DNA of 64,000 nt from an uncultured bacterium (lineage in GTDB: Bacteria; Bacillota; Clostridia; Oscillospirales; Oscillospiraceae). The stretch covers positions 104,983 to 168,982 of the forward strand of contig CAMCCC010000002.1 in assembly GCA_945873205.1 (NCBI GenBank), in the 5' to 3' direction. Below, piece by piece: positions 55,896-64,000 of this stretch (position 1 is its first letter; each line of letters begins with the position of its first letter). The translations under genes were made by a program, and so were the position numbers. The notes under the pieces are model-generated. The model was not told where the DNA came from, ran no database searches, and saw only the letters and a program-made list of their open reading frames with translations.

Positions 55896-56543
55896 TCACT
55901 TCAAAATGAATTCCAGCAGCTGCTCCGTGTTGTCAACAATATGCTCCGCCCCAAGGGCTTCCAGCTTTTTCCGCCCCAGAAAGCCCCAGGCAACGCCCAC
56001 GCAGTCGATCCCGGCGTTGCGGGCGGTATTCAGGTCCACGTCCATGTCCCCCACATACAGGGTCTCCTGTTTCTCCACCCCCAGCTCCGCCATGGCGGCC
56101 AGGACGGCGGAAGGGTCCGGCTTGCAGCGGATGCGGGCGCTGGTGCCCACCGCCAGCTCCAAAAGGCCGGCAAAGTGCTGCTGGGCCAGGGCTTTCACCG
56201 CCGGCTCCTGCTTGTTGGAAATCACCGCCAGCTTGATGCCCCGGGCTTGCAGGGCTTTCAGCAGCTCCATGATGCCGGGGTAGGGGGCGGTTCTGATCTG
56301 GCAGTGGCTGTCGTAATAGGGCTCATAAAAGGCCAGGACCTGCTGCTTCGTGGCCGCATCTGTGCCCTCCGGCACGGCGCAGTTGACGAAGTGAGCGGGA
56401 CCTTTTCCCAGGAAACTCTTCACTTCTTCGGTGTTTCTTGGGGGAAATCCGAACTTTTCAAGGGAAATATTGATGGCGTCGGTCAGATCGCCCACCGTGT
56501 CCAGCACGGTGCCATCCATATCAAACAATACCGCTTTGTACAT
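55896..56543 (-). CDS. HAD-family hydrolase, phosphoglycolate phosphatase-like
   Basis: MYKAVLFDMDGTVLDTVGDLTDAINISLEKFGFP, LAVISNKQEPAVKAL, TLYVGDMDVDLNTARNAGIDCVGVAWGF. Confidence 0.94.
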   Translation of the reverse strand: MYKAVLFDMDGTVLDTVGDLTDAINISLEKFGFPPRNTEEVKSFLGKGPAHFVNCAVPEGTDAATKQQVLAFYEPYYDSHCQIRTAPYPGIMELLKALQARGIKLAVISNKQEPAVKALAQQHFAGLLELAVGTSARIRCKPDPSAVLAAMAELGVEKQETLYVGDMDVDLNTARNAGIDCVGVAWGFLGRKKLEALGAEHIVDNTEQLLEFILK

Positions 56544-56673
56544 CTCTCTGTATGACCTCCTGATTCTTATCCCGCAGATCATAGCACATTCTTAAGAAAG
56601 TTTCAATTGCAGTTGCCTTGCTTTTACACTATAATTGAATTGCTTTAACCTTGTTTTTCAGGCGGAGAAAGAC

Positions 56674-57789
56674 ATGAAAAAATGTTTTTGGGCCCTGGCC
56701 GCGCTTCTGGCTACGGCGGCGCTTTTTGTTGCATACCGGTTTTCTTCCCCCGGCAGGAGCAGCCAGCAGCTGAAGCTCTGGTATGTGAGCGGGGACTTTT
56801 CCCCGGCGGTGATGGAGCTGCTGGCAAGCCGCTATAATGACCAGCGGCAGGGGGAACACTATGCGCTGGAAGTCCGGGGCTTCGCCACCGAGGAGGAGCT
56901 GGCCGCCGCCTTTGAGCAGAGCCGGCCGGACCTGCTGCTGTGCTCCTATGACCGGGCGGCCAGCCTGGGCAGCCGGGAGCAGCTGGCGACACTGGAGGGA
57001 GCGGACTGGGACTATCTGCCGGAAATTGAGGAGAGCCTGCCCTACGCCGGGCGCAGCTTTTTCCCCCTGGGTTCCGGCGTGCCGGTGCTGGTGTATAACG
57101 AGGCGGCCCTGGAGGAGGCCGGGATCGCGGCGGCATTTTCCAGCCTGGAAGGGCTCTGTGCCACGGCGGAAGCCTACCGGGAAAAGACCGGCAAGCCCTT
57201 TTTCACTGCCGATGCTGTGACGCCGCTGCTGGCGGTCTGGTGCGGCTCCCTGGGCTATGGGCTTTACGGCGAGGCGGAGCGGGACGCCCTGAACAGCACT
57301 TTTTGCAATGTATACAACCAATTGGCACAGTGCGCTTATGACGGCAGCTTTCTGCCCCCCAGGTTGGATGCCCCCGGCCTTGTGGAGGTTGGGGAGCCGC
57401 CCTGCGCCCTGATTTCCTCCACCCAGGCGGTAAGCCTTGCCGAGGGCTGCGCCGCGGTACCGCTGCCGCTGCCGGAGGGCGGGGCGGCGGTGTATGTGCC
57501 GGAGATCATGGGGCTGGCTGTCACCGGGGCCAACAGCTACGCCCTGCCCTCGGCCAGGGCCTTCCTCCTGTGGCTGCGGGAAAACTACAGCCCCTGGGAC
57601 GCGCTGGCCCTGGGTCTGGTGCCCACCGGGGCGTCAGCGGACTGTGCGCCGGATTTGGCCATGAGTCAACTGCTGATGGAGATTTACGAAAACCGCCGGC
57701 CCCTGGTATACGCCCCCCTCGGCAGCTACATGGAGCAGCGGCAGGAAATGGAAGATCAGCTTTCCCATACCCTTGATTTGCTGTACTGA
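56674..57789 (+). CDS. Extracellular solute-binding-like protein
   Basis: MKKCFWALAALLATAALFVAYRFSSPGRSSQQLKLWYVSGDFSPAVMELLASRYNDQ; SBP-fold pattern PVLVYNEAALEEAGIAA. Confidence 0.75.
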   Translation: MKKCFWALAALLATAALFVAYRFSSPGRSSQQLKLWYVSGDFSPAVMELLASRYNDQRQGEHYALEVRGFATEEELAAAFEQSRPDLLLCSYDRAASLGSREQLATLEGADWDYLPEIEESLPYAGRSFFPLGSGVPVLVYNEAALEEAGIAAAFSSLEGLCATAEAYREKTGKPFFTADAVTPLLAVWCGSLGYGLYGEAERDALNSTFCNVYNQLAQCAYDGSFLPPRLDAPGLVEVGEPPCALISSTQAVSLAEGCAAVPLPLPEGGAAVYVPEIMGLAVTGANSYALPSARAFLLWLRENYSPWDALALGLVPTGASADCAPDLAMSQLLMEIYENRRPLVYAPLGSYMEQRQEMEDQLSHTLDLLY

Positions 57790-57853
57790 ATTGTGGTATA
57801 ATGCAGAAAAAATGGCCCGCCGCGCCTGCAAAAGCGGCAGATAGGAGAACAAC

Positions 57854-58522
57854 ATGGAAGGTTACAGAGTGCTTGAGATCAAAAAAAGCGTGTTTGAAAA
57901 CAATGACCGGGAGGCGGAAAAGCTGCGGCAGGAGCTGAAGAAGGACAAGGTATTTCTGCTGAATCTGATGTCCTCCCCCGGCAGCGGCAAGACCACCACC
58001 CTGAAGGCCACCATCGCCGCCCTGAAGGATGAATTCCGCATCGGCGTGATGGAGGCAGACATTGATTCCGACGTGGACGCGGCCACCATTGAAAAGACCG
58101 GGGCCAAAGTGATTCAGCTGCACACCGGCGGCATGTGCCACCTGGACGCGGGCATGACCCGCCAGGGCCTGGAGGGTCTGGGCGTAAACGACGTGGACTT
58201 TGCCATCCTGGAGAACGTGGGCAACCTGGTCTGCCCGGCGGAGTTTGACACCGGCGCGGTGAAAAACGCCATGATTCTCTCCGTCCCGGAGGGGGACGAC
58301 AAGCCCCTGAAGTACCCGCTGATGTTCTCCATCTGCGACGTGCTGCTGATCAACAAGATCGACGTGCTGCCCTACTTTGATTTTGACATGGCCGCATGTG
58401 AGAAGTATGTGCACCGGCTGAACCCCAACATGAAGATCATCCCCATCTCCGCCCGCACCGGCGAAGGGATCGAGGAATGGGCGGATTGGCTCCGGCAGCA
58501 GATCCGGGCCTGGCAGGAATAA
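57854..58522 (+). CDS. hypB: Hydrogenase nickel incorporation GTPase HypB
   Basis: LNLMSSPGSGKTTTLKATI, EADIDSDVDAATIEKTGAKVIQLHTGGMCHLDAGMT, LENVGNLVCPAEFDTG, NKIDVLPYFDFD. Confidence 0.96.
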   Translation: MEGYRVLEIKKSVFENNDREAEKLRQELKKDKVFLLNLMSSPGSGKTTTLKATIAALKDEFRIGVMEADIDSDVDAATIEKTGAKVIQLHTGGMCHLDAGMTRQGLEGLGVNDVDFAILENVGNLVCPAEFDTGAVKNAMILSVPEGDDKPLKYPLMFSICDVLLINKIDVLPYFDFDMAACEKYVHRLNPNMKIIPISARTGEGIEEWADWLRQQIRAWQE

Positions 58523-58605
58523 GGCAGAAAACGCAGAATCAAAACCGCCGCCTGGGTATCGGGCGGCGGTTTGTGTGCAGATAAAGACTTAAAGGGGGAA
58601 AGCTC

Positions 58606-59742
58606 ATGCAGTGGCTCTATAAAGTTCTCCGGCAGGAGCCGGGAAACCGGGACGGCGTGGTGGCGGCCACGTCTGTCCTGGGCATCATCGTCAATGTTCT
58701 CATCGCCGGGCTGAAGGTGGCCATCGGTATCTTTGCCTCCTCCATCGCCATTCTCTCCTCCGGCGTGAACAATGCCACCGACGCTTTGACCTCGGTATTG
58801 ACCCTGGTGGGCACCAGGCTCTCCGCCAGGCGGCCGGACGCCAGGCATCCCTTCGGCTATGGGCGCATCGAATATCTCACCAGTCTGGTGATCGCCGGCC
58901 TGATTCTCGTCAGCGGCTTTGAAATGCTGGAGAGCTCCGTGAAGCTGATCTTCGCACCGGCGGAGATGCGCATCTCCTATCTGATGCTGGGCATCATCGC
59001 CGTCACCGCCGTGATCAAATACTTCCTGGGGGTATACATGATCCGCACCGGCAAAAGGGTGAACTCCGGCGCCCTGGTGGCGGTGGGGCTGGAAGGGCGG
59101 AACGACGCCTTTGTTTCCCTCGTGACCCTGCTCTCCGCCGGGGTGTTTCTGCTGTTTGACTGGAACATTGACGCCTATGCCGGCGTTTTCACCTCCCTCA
59201 TCATTCTCAAGGCCGGCTTTGACGTACTGCGGGAGACGGTGTCCGCGCTGCTGGGGAAGCCTGGACAGGAGGAACTGGCCAGGCAGATCTACAAAGAGCT
59301 GCGGGCGGACCCTCTGGTGGTGAACGCGGCAGACATGATGCTGCACAACTATGGCCCGGAGCGCTATTCCGGCTCCGTGAATCTGGAGATCAGCCATGAG
59401 AAAACCGTGGGGGAAGTGTATCAGCAGCTGCACCAGCTCCAGCTGCGGATCATGCACGAGTACAAGGTCACCATGGTTTTCGGCATCTACGCGGTAGACA
59501 ACGACCATGAGCAGATCCGGCAGCTGCGGCAGGAGGTCTCCGCCTTTGTTCAGGCCCATGAGCACGTCAGGAGCTTTCACGCCCTGTACATAGAGCCGGG
59601 CACCGGGCGCATCTACTGCGACATCGTGGTGGATTATGATCTGAAAGACTGGGATGGGCTGAAAAAAGAGTTTACGGCCTATCTGGCCCAGCGCTATCCC
59701 CACAGCGAAGTGGAGCTGACGGTGGAAACGGAATTTGTTTAA
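58606..59742 (+). CDS. Cation diffusion facilitator (CDF) family transporter
   Basis: GVVAATSVLGIIVNVLIAGLKVAIGIFASSIAILSSGVNNATDALTSVLTLVGTRLSARRPDARHPFGYGRIEYLTSLVIAGLIL. Confidence 0.95.
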   Translation: MQWLYKVLRQEPGNRDGVVAATSVLGIIVNVLIAGLKVAIGIFASSIAILSSGVNNATDALTSVLTLVGTRLSARRPDARHPFGYGRIEYLTSLVIAGLILVSGFEMLESSVKLIFAPAEMRISYLMLGIIAVTAVIKYFLGVYMIRTGKRVNSGALVAVGLEGRNDAFVSLVTLLSAGVFLLFDWNIDAYAGVFTSLIILKAGFDVLRETVSALLGKPGQEELARQIYKELRADPLVVNAADMMLHNYGPERYSGSVNLEISHEKTVGEVYQQLHQLQLRIMHEYKVTMVFGIYAVDNDHEQIRQLRQEVSAFVQAHEHVRSFHALYIEPGTGRIYCDIVVDYDLKDWDGLKKEFTAYLAQRYPHSEVELTVETEFV

Positions 59743-59805
59743 AACAAGGCTTCTCCCAACAGAAATCCCGCCGCCCGGGCAATCCGGGCGGCGGGATTTC
59801 TGCTT

Positions 59806-60006
59806 GTTAAAAAAGTTCGTTATATGCGTAACACCAGTGTATACTACAGTCCAGAGGCTTCCCCTTGAGGGGAAGCTGGCGGCGTAGCCGACTGATGAGG
59901 TGGCAAGAAAATCTGGAAAAAGTATGGATTTCTGACAAAAATGCAGGCTTTCCACCTCATCCGCCCAGTGTGCGCACTGGGCACCTTCCCCTCCAGGGGA
60001 AGGCTT
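59806..60006. repeat. Long-form double-hairpin repeat (one end truncated)
   Basis: gttaaaaaagttcg...ccagtgtatactacagtccagaggcttccccttgaggggaagctggcggcgtagccgactgatgaggtgg...ccacctcatccgcccagtgtgcgcactgggcaccttcccctccaggggaaggc. Confidence 0.92.
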
Positions 60007-60018
60007 AAGGATACGATC

Positions 60019-60576
60019 TCAATCCTCCACCGTCCAGGGCAGGTCCACGAAGCTGGGCTCATGGTGCATGGCGGGGAGAAGGACGTTAAATACATCATCA
60101 GTTTTCAGCCGCAGGCTGCTGGTGTTGATGCAGGGGTGGCAACCGAAGAATTCCGGGCTCTTCAAATCATTGTCCACCAGCAGGCGCACCTGCCGCTCGT
60201 GGTCGTTCATCAGGCCCAGGATGCTGACGGAGCCGGGGGTGATGTCCAACAGGGAGAGCATCTGCTCGGGCGTTGCAAAGGACAGCCGGGCAGAGCCGAT
60301 CTGTTTGGACAGAATCTTGGTCTTGAAGGGCTTCTCGCCGGGCATGATCAGCAGGTACACCTGGGTCTGCTGGCGGTTGGTCAGCAGCAGATTCTTGCAG
60401 ATTTGGCAGCCCAGCAGGCCCTCCACCTCCTCGCAGGCCTCGATGGTGTCGGCGTGGTCATGATCCACCCGCCAATATTCGAGAGCCAGGGAATCCAGCA
60501 GGTCATAGCAGCGCTCCTCCTTGGGGATGCGCGGGTCGGCAGGGCGGCCCCAGTACAGGGTATGGTCTATGTTCAT
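60019..60576 (-). CDS. YbaK/ProX-type prolyl-tRNA deacylase domain protein
   Basis: 185 aa; CKNLLLTNRQQTQVYLLIMPGEKPFKTKILSKQIGSARLSFATPEQMLSLLDITPGSVSILGLMND. Confidence 0.92.
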   Translation of the reverse strand: MNIDHTLYWGRPADPRIPKEERCYDLLDSLALEYWRVDHDHADTIEACEEVEGLLGCQICKNLLLTNRQQTQVYLLIMPGEKPFKTKILSKQIGSARLSFATPEQMLSLLDITPGSVSILGLMNDHERQVRLLVDNDLKSPEFFGCHPCINTSSLRLKTDDVFNVLLPAMHHEPSFVDLPWTVED

Positions 60577-60579
60577 ATC

Positions 60580-61914
60580 TTACCTCTTGTTGGAGGGCAG
60601 CCAGATGTGCTGCTGCTCCGCTTTTTTGATGAGTTCTTCCCGGAAGTCCGGGTGGGCAATGGCAATCAGCTTCTCCGCCCGCTGCCAGGTGTTCATACCG
60701 GCAAGGTTCACCGCACCGTACTCGGTGACAACATAATAGCTCTGGCTGCGGGGGGTGGTGACAATGTCGCCGCTGAAGGAGGGCAGGATGCGGGAATGGC
60801 GCTGGCCCTGCCGGTCGGTATAGGCGGAGGACATACACAGGAAGGACTTGCCGCCCTTTGCCATGCTGGCCCCGGTGACGAAGTCCAGCTGGCCGCCGGT
60901 GCCGCTGATCTGCCGGGTGCCGGCGCTCTCGGAGCCTACCTGACCATACAGGTCCACGTTCAGGCAGCCGTTGATGGAGATCATATTCTCATTTTGGGCA
61001 ATGATGTTGGGGTCGTTCACATAGCTGAGGGGGAAGCCGGCAATGCCCGGGTTATCATCCACCCAGTCATAGAGGGCCCGGCTGCCGATGGCAAGGCCCA
61101 GAACCCCCTTGCCGGGGTGCAGGCTCTTGCGCCGGTTGGTCAGCTTGCCGGCCTGGGCCATGGCCAGGTAGCCGTCGGAGCAAAGCTCGGTATGCATACC
61201 CAGGTCCTTCAGGTCGGAAGCGGCGATCAGCTCCCCCAGGGCGTTGGGCATGCCGCCGATGCCCAGCTGGACGGTGGCCCCATCCACAATATGGGGGAAG
61301 ATGTGGGCGGCGATGGCCCGGTCCGTCTCCCCTGGGGGCGGGGAAGCCATCTCCCACAGGGGGCGGTATCCGGCCTCCACCACGCAGTCCACCTCGGAGA
61401 TGTGCACGGTCTCCCGCTCCCCGCCATGGATGCGGGGCAAGGCCTCGTTTACCTCCAGGATGACCACTTTGGCCCGGTCGATAATATCCCGGGAGACGCC
61501 CAGGGCGCAGGACAGGCTGAAATACCCGTGCTTATCCATGGGGGAAACGGAGACCATGGCCACATCCACGGTGAGGAAGTTGCGGTAGTACCAGCCCAGG
61601 TTGCGGAAAAGCATGGGGGTGAAGAAAGCCCTGCCCTGGTCGCACAGCTTCCGCTCATAGCCGGAGCAGTGCCAGGTGTGGTAGACAAAATGCTCCATGC
61701 TCTCGTCGCACTCCGCCACGGCGATGGGGCCGGGCAGCAGATTGCCCCGGACCTTCACATGCTGCAGCTCGTCCCGGCGCTGGGCCAGGGCAGCGTCCAG
61801 GCTCTGGGGATAGCCGTTGTTGGAAGTATAATCCACCCAGTCCCCGCTTTTGACCAGGCGCACCGCCTCCTCGGCGCTGCGCAGCTTGGCGCGATATTCA
61901 TCAAAGCAACTCAT
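60580..61914 (-). CDS. Acetyl-CoA hydrolase/transferase family CoA-transferase (butyryl-CoA:acetate or 4-hydroxybutyrate type)
   Basis: 444 aa; VQLGIGGMPNALGELI, NGCLNVDLYGQVGSESAGTRQISGTGGQLDFVTGASMAKGGKSFLCM. Confidence 0.92.
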   Translation of the reverse strand: MSCFDEYRAKLRSAEEAVRLVKSGDWVDYTSNNGYPQSLDAALAQRRDELQHVKVRGNLLPGPIAVAECDESMEHFVYHTWHCSGYERKLCDQGRAFFTPMLFRNLGWYYRNFLTVDVAMVSVSPMDKHGYFSLSCALGVSRDIIDRAKVVILEVNEALPRIHGGERETVHISEVDCVVEAGYRPLWEMASPPPGETDRAIAAHIFPHIVDGATVQLGIGGMPNALGELIAASDLKDLGMHTELCSDGYLAMAQAGKLTNRRKSLHPGKGVLGLAIGSRALYDWVDDNPGIAGFPLSYVNDPNIIAQNENMISINGCLNVDLYGQVGSESAGTRQISGTGGQLDFVTGASMAKGGKSFLCMSSAYTDRQGQRHSRILPSFSGDIVTTPRSQSYYVVTEYGAVNLAGMNTWQRAEKLIAIAHPDFREELIKKAEQQHIWLPSNKR

Positions 61915-61923
61915 GACGCATCC

Positions 61924-62403
61924 TCACTGCTCCTCATGGCAGCCGCAGTCCTCAGGGGCCTCCGGCGCATCATCGGGCAGGTCCTCCGGGTGGTCATGGC
62001 CGGGCATGGGGCCGGGACGCATGGCGGCCATGCCCACAATCTCCCGCCCGGCAATGCCCTTGCTCTGGCGGTTCTTCTCGATCACATCGCTGAGGTAGCG
62101 GTGCAGCTTCTCCGGCCGCTTGATGTTTTTCAGCAGCAGCTGGGGGCAAGACTGATCCGCGCTGTACAGCGTCAGAGTGCCCACGCCGAAGATCCGCTGC
62201 CACAGGGTCTGGGTGGAGCGCACATCCAGAATACGGTAGAGCAGAATCTCGTTCAGCTCCATCCGCAGCAGGCCTTTCTTCACATACAGCCGATCCTCGT
62301 CCATGCTGTAGCGGGTGAAAGAGATGGGCATGCCCAGAATCCGCTTGCGATCTGCCCAGAGAATCTCCTTTTCCACCACTTCGATTTTATCTATCCGTGC
62401 CAT
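61924..62403 (-). CDS. PH-domain-like protein
   Basis: 159 aa; RKRILGMPISFTRYSMDEDRLYVKKGLLRMELNEILLYRILDVRSTQTLWQRIFGVGTLTLYSADQSCPQLLLKNIKRPEKLHRYLSDVIEK. Confidence 0.85.
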   Translation of the reverse strand: MARIDKIEVVEKEILWADRKRILGMPISFTRYSMDEDRLYVKKGLLRMELNEILLYRILDVRSTQTLWQRIFGVGTLTLYSADQSCPQLLLKNIKRPEKLHRYLSDVIEKNRQSKGIAGREIVGMAAMRPGPMPGHDHPEDLPDDAPEAPEDCGCHEEQ

Positions 62404-62565
62404 GGCGTCTCCTTTCCGGTTTACATAACTATATCAAGTTTGGTTATCTGACTTATTTTTTTATTCTACCATTTTCCGCCCCGGCTTACAACCAGAAATT
62501 GGGAAGGTACAGAGAGAAGCGCGCAAACTTTTGCTGCGCAGCCAAGGGGAACTGCCCGATCTCAT

Positions 62566-62700
62566 GCCTCCCTCTGACGAGGGAGGTGGCAAAAATCTCT
62601 GATTTTTGACGGAGGGAGAGAAAAAACTGCTGAACGGACTGTTAAAAATCTCTCCCTCAGTCAGCTTCGCTGACAGCTCCCTCGTCAGAGGGAGCCAGGG
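62566..62700. repeat. Family B double-hairpin repeat
   Basis: GCCTCCCTCTGACGAGGGAGGTGGCAAAAATCTCTGATTTTTGACGGAGGGAGAG...CTCTCCCTCAGTCAGCTTCGCTGACAGCTCCCTCGTCAGAGGGAGC. Confidence 0.95.
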
Positions 62701-62754
62701 GGCACGGCAGTCCCAGGTTCGTCTGTAGGAGAACGAGTCTCTCAAGTGGAGCCT

Positions 62755-62792
62755 ATAAAAAGGGAGCGAGCTCAGGCCCGCTCCCTTTTTCA
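62755..62792. terminator. Bidirectional terminator hairpin
   Basis: aaaaagggagcgagctcaggcccgctcccttttt. Confidence 0.85.
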
Positions 62793-62842
62793 CCTCATCC
62801 GCCCAGTGTGCGCACTGGGCACCTTCCCCTCAAGGGGAAGGC
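62790..62842. repeat. Family A hairpin repeat overlapping the 3' end of the methyltransferase gene
   Basis: CACCTCATCCGCCCAGTGTGCGCACTGGGCACCTTCCCCTCAAGGGGAAGGC. Confidence 0.95.
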
Positions 62843-63894
62843 GAATTCATCTGTAAATCAATCAAAGTCTGTTTAAAGCCGTATTGTTCCTTCAATGCCA
62901 GGGCCTGCTCCAGTCCGCCGGGGCGGCAGCGGCCGGTATAGCCGGCCCGGAGCATGATGTTCTTGGGAGAATGGGCAAAATCGATGAACTCGATCATGTC
63001 CAGCTCATAGCCCCTGGCCTCCAGCACGGCGGCACGGATGGAGTCGGTCAGCAGGGCGCACAAGCGCTCCCGGATGATGCCGTGATTCAGCAGCAGGTCC
63101 AGTTGGCCGCCCTTATGGATGCTGCCGTTCACCTCATGCTGGCAGCAGGGCACGGAGAAGATGTGCTTCACCTTTCGCCGGATGGCATAGTCCAGAGCAT
63201 AGTCGGTGGCAGTGTCACAGGCGTGGAGGGTGACCACCATGTCAATGGACTCCTCCGACAGGGTGTCACGGGTCACATCTGCCACCTGGAAACGCAGGCC
63301 CGCATAGCCGTACTTTTCGGCAATCTGATTGCAGTGCTCCACCACATCGGCCTTCAGGTCATAGCCGATGATTTGAGCCCGGATGCCCCGCTTCACCACA
63401 AAATAATAATACAGGATAAAGGTCAGGTAGGACTTGCCGCAGCCAAAGTCCAGGATGCGGATCTCCCGGCCCTCATAGCGGCCCAGCTCCTGATCCACCA
63501 GCTCCACAAAACGGTTGATCTGCTTATACTTGTCGTACTTGGAACGGACGATTCTGAAATCCGGGGTAAAGACCCCCAGGTCCACCAGGGCGGGGATGTT
63601 CTCCCCTTCCCGGAGGATGTACTCCTTCTCCCGGTTATGCGCCTGATCACCGCCGGGGCGGGGCATACTGGCGCTGCGGCCGGTTTTCTTATAGCCGCCC
63701 TTCTGCCGCAGAACGTACTGAGCGCTCTCGCGCTCCCCCACGATCAGCACCTGGCGGTAGCGGCCCTCCAGCTCATTGTCCACCAGAGAGAGCAGGGCAG
63801 TATCGTCCAGATTCTGGTGGAAGGCCTTATTGTCCCGGAAGCGCTCCACCTGATAAGACAGCTTCCCCTTGATCCGCACCGGGCGGACCGTCAC
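62830..63894 (-). CDS. Class I SAM-dependent methyltransferase (Methyltransf_32-like)
   Basis: 354 aa; YDKYKQINRFVELVDQELGRYEGREIRILDFGCGKSYLTFILYYYFVVKRG...VVTLHACDTATDYALDYAIRRKVKHIFSVPCCQHE; start near window edge is uncertain. Confidence 0.88.
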   Translation of the reverse strand: MTVRPVRIKGKLSYQVERFRDNKAFHQNLDDTALLSLVDNELEGRYRQVLIVGERESAQYVLRQKGGYKKTGRSASMPRPGGDQAHNREKEYILREGENIPALVDLGVFTPDFRIVRSKYDKYKQINRFVELVDQELGRYEGREIRILDFGCGKSYLTFILYYYFVVKRGIRAQIIGYDLKADVVEHCNQIAEKYGYAGLRFQVADVTRDTLSEESIDMVVTLHACDTATDYALDYAIRRKVKHIFSVPCCQHEVNGSIHKGGQLDLLLNHGIIRERLCALLTDSIRAAVLEARGYELDMIEFIDFAHSPKNIMLRAGYTGRCRPGGLEQALALKEQYGFKQTLIDLQMNSPSP

Positions 63895-64000
63895 CTTCTG
63901 GTCAGAAGGGGTGGGGGCGCCGGCGGGGGGGACAAAGAGATGTGGAGCCCCCGCCCGGCCCCCGCCACAGGTAAAAGGGGAATAGCCCTAAAAGACACCC

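Noticed and set aside
58372-59955. 527-aa - strand ORF
   Set aside because: Antisense to the CDF transporter; N-terminus is repeat-derived
59941-62451. 836-aa + strand ORF
   Set aside because: Antisense to ProX, CoA-transferase and PH-domain genes; starts inside a repeat (MQAFHLIRPVCALGTFPSRGRL)

Overview
High-GC Firmicutes chromosome segment, probably an Oscillospiraceae-like gut Clostridia (inferred from SpoIIP, SpoVB, SleB, a butyryl-CoA:acetate-type CoA-transferase, rubrerythrin and AGCS transporters). Most of the window is housekeeping: hppA, thrC-thrB, ribU, rsmG, hypB, a CDF transporter and a tRNA-Gly(CCC). Four riboswitches are readable: one yybP-ykoY, one FMN and two glycine. Two large cell-wall-anchored surface proteins lie at 0-11 kb. 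A compact, all-minus-strand podovirus-like virion cassette (about 10.9-25.2 kb) carries holin, endolysin, baseplate/fibre, N4-gp56-type capsid, scaffold, Prp-like protease, portal and terminase. It adjoins an XRE repressor/ImmA-like pair but has no visible integrase, replication or tape-measure gene. The strongest leads are: (1) a phage-encoded Prp-family cysteine protease next to a capsid and a scaffold protein that both start with an L27-type LQFFA tag; (2) a modular family of intergenic double-hairpin repeats (at least ten loci) with a fixed first stem, a compensatorily variable second stem, TGTCAAAAAA ends in the long form, and duplicated terminator hairpins flanking two copies; (3) a low-GC island bounded by about 49-bp inverted repeats that contain the stop codons of both neighbouring genes; and (4) several genes whose stop codon or C-terminus comes from inserted repeats. 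Everything was read by eye; no searches or folding were run.
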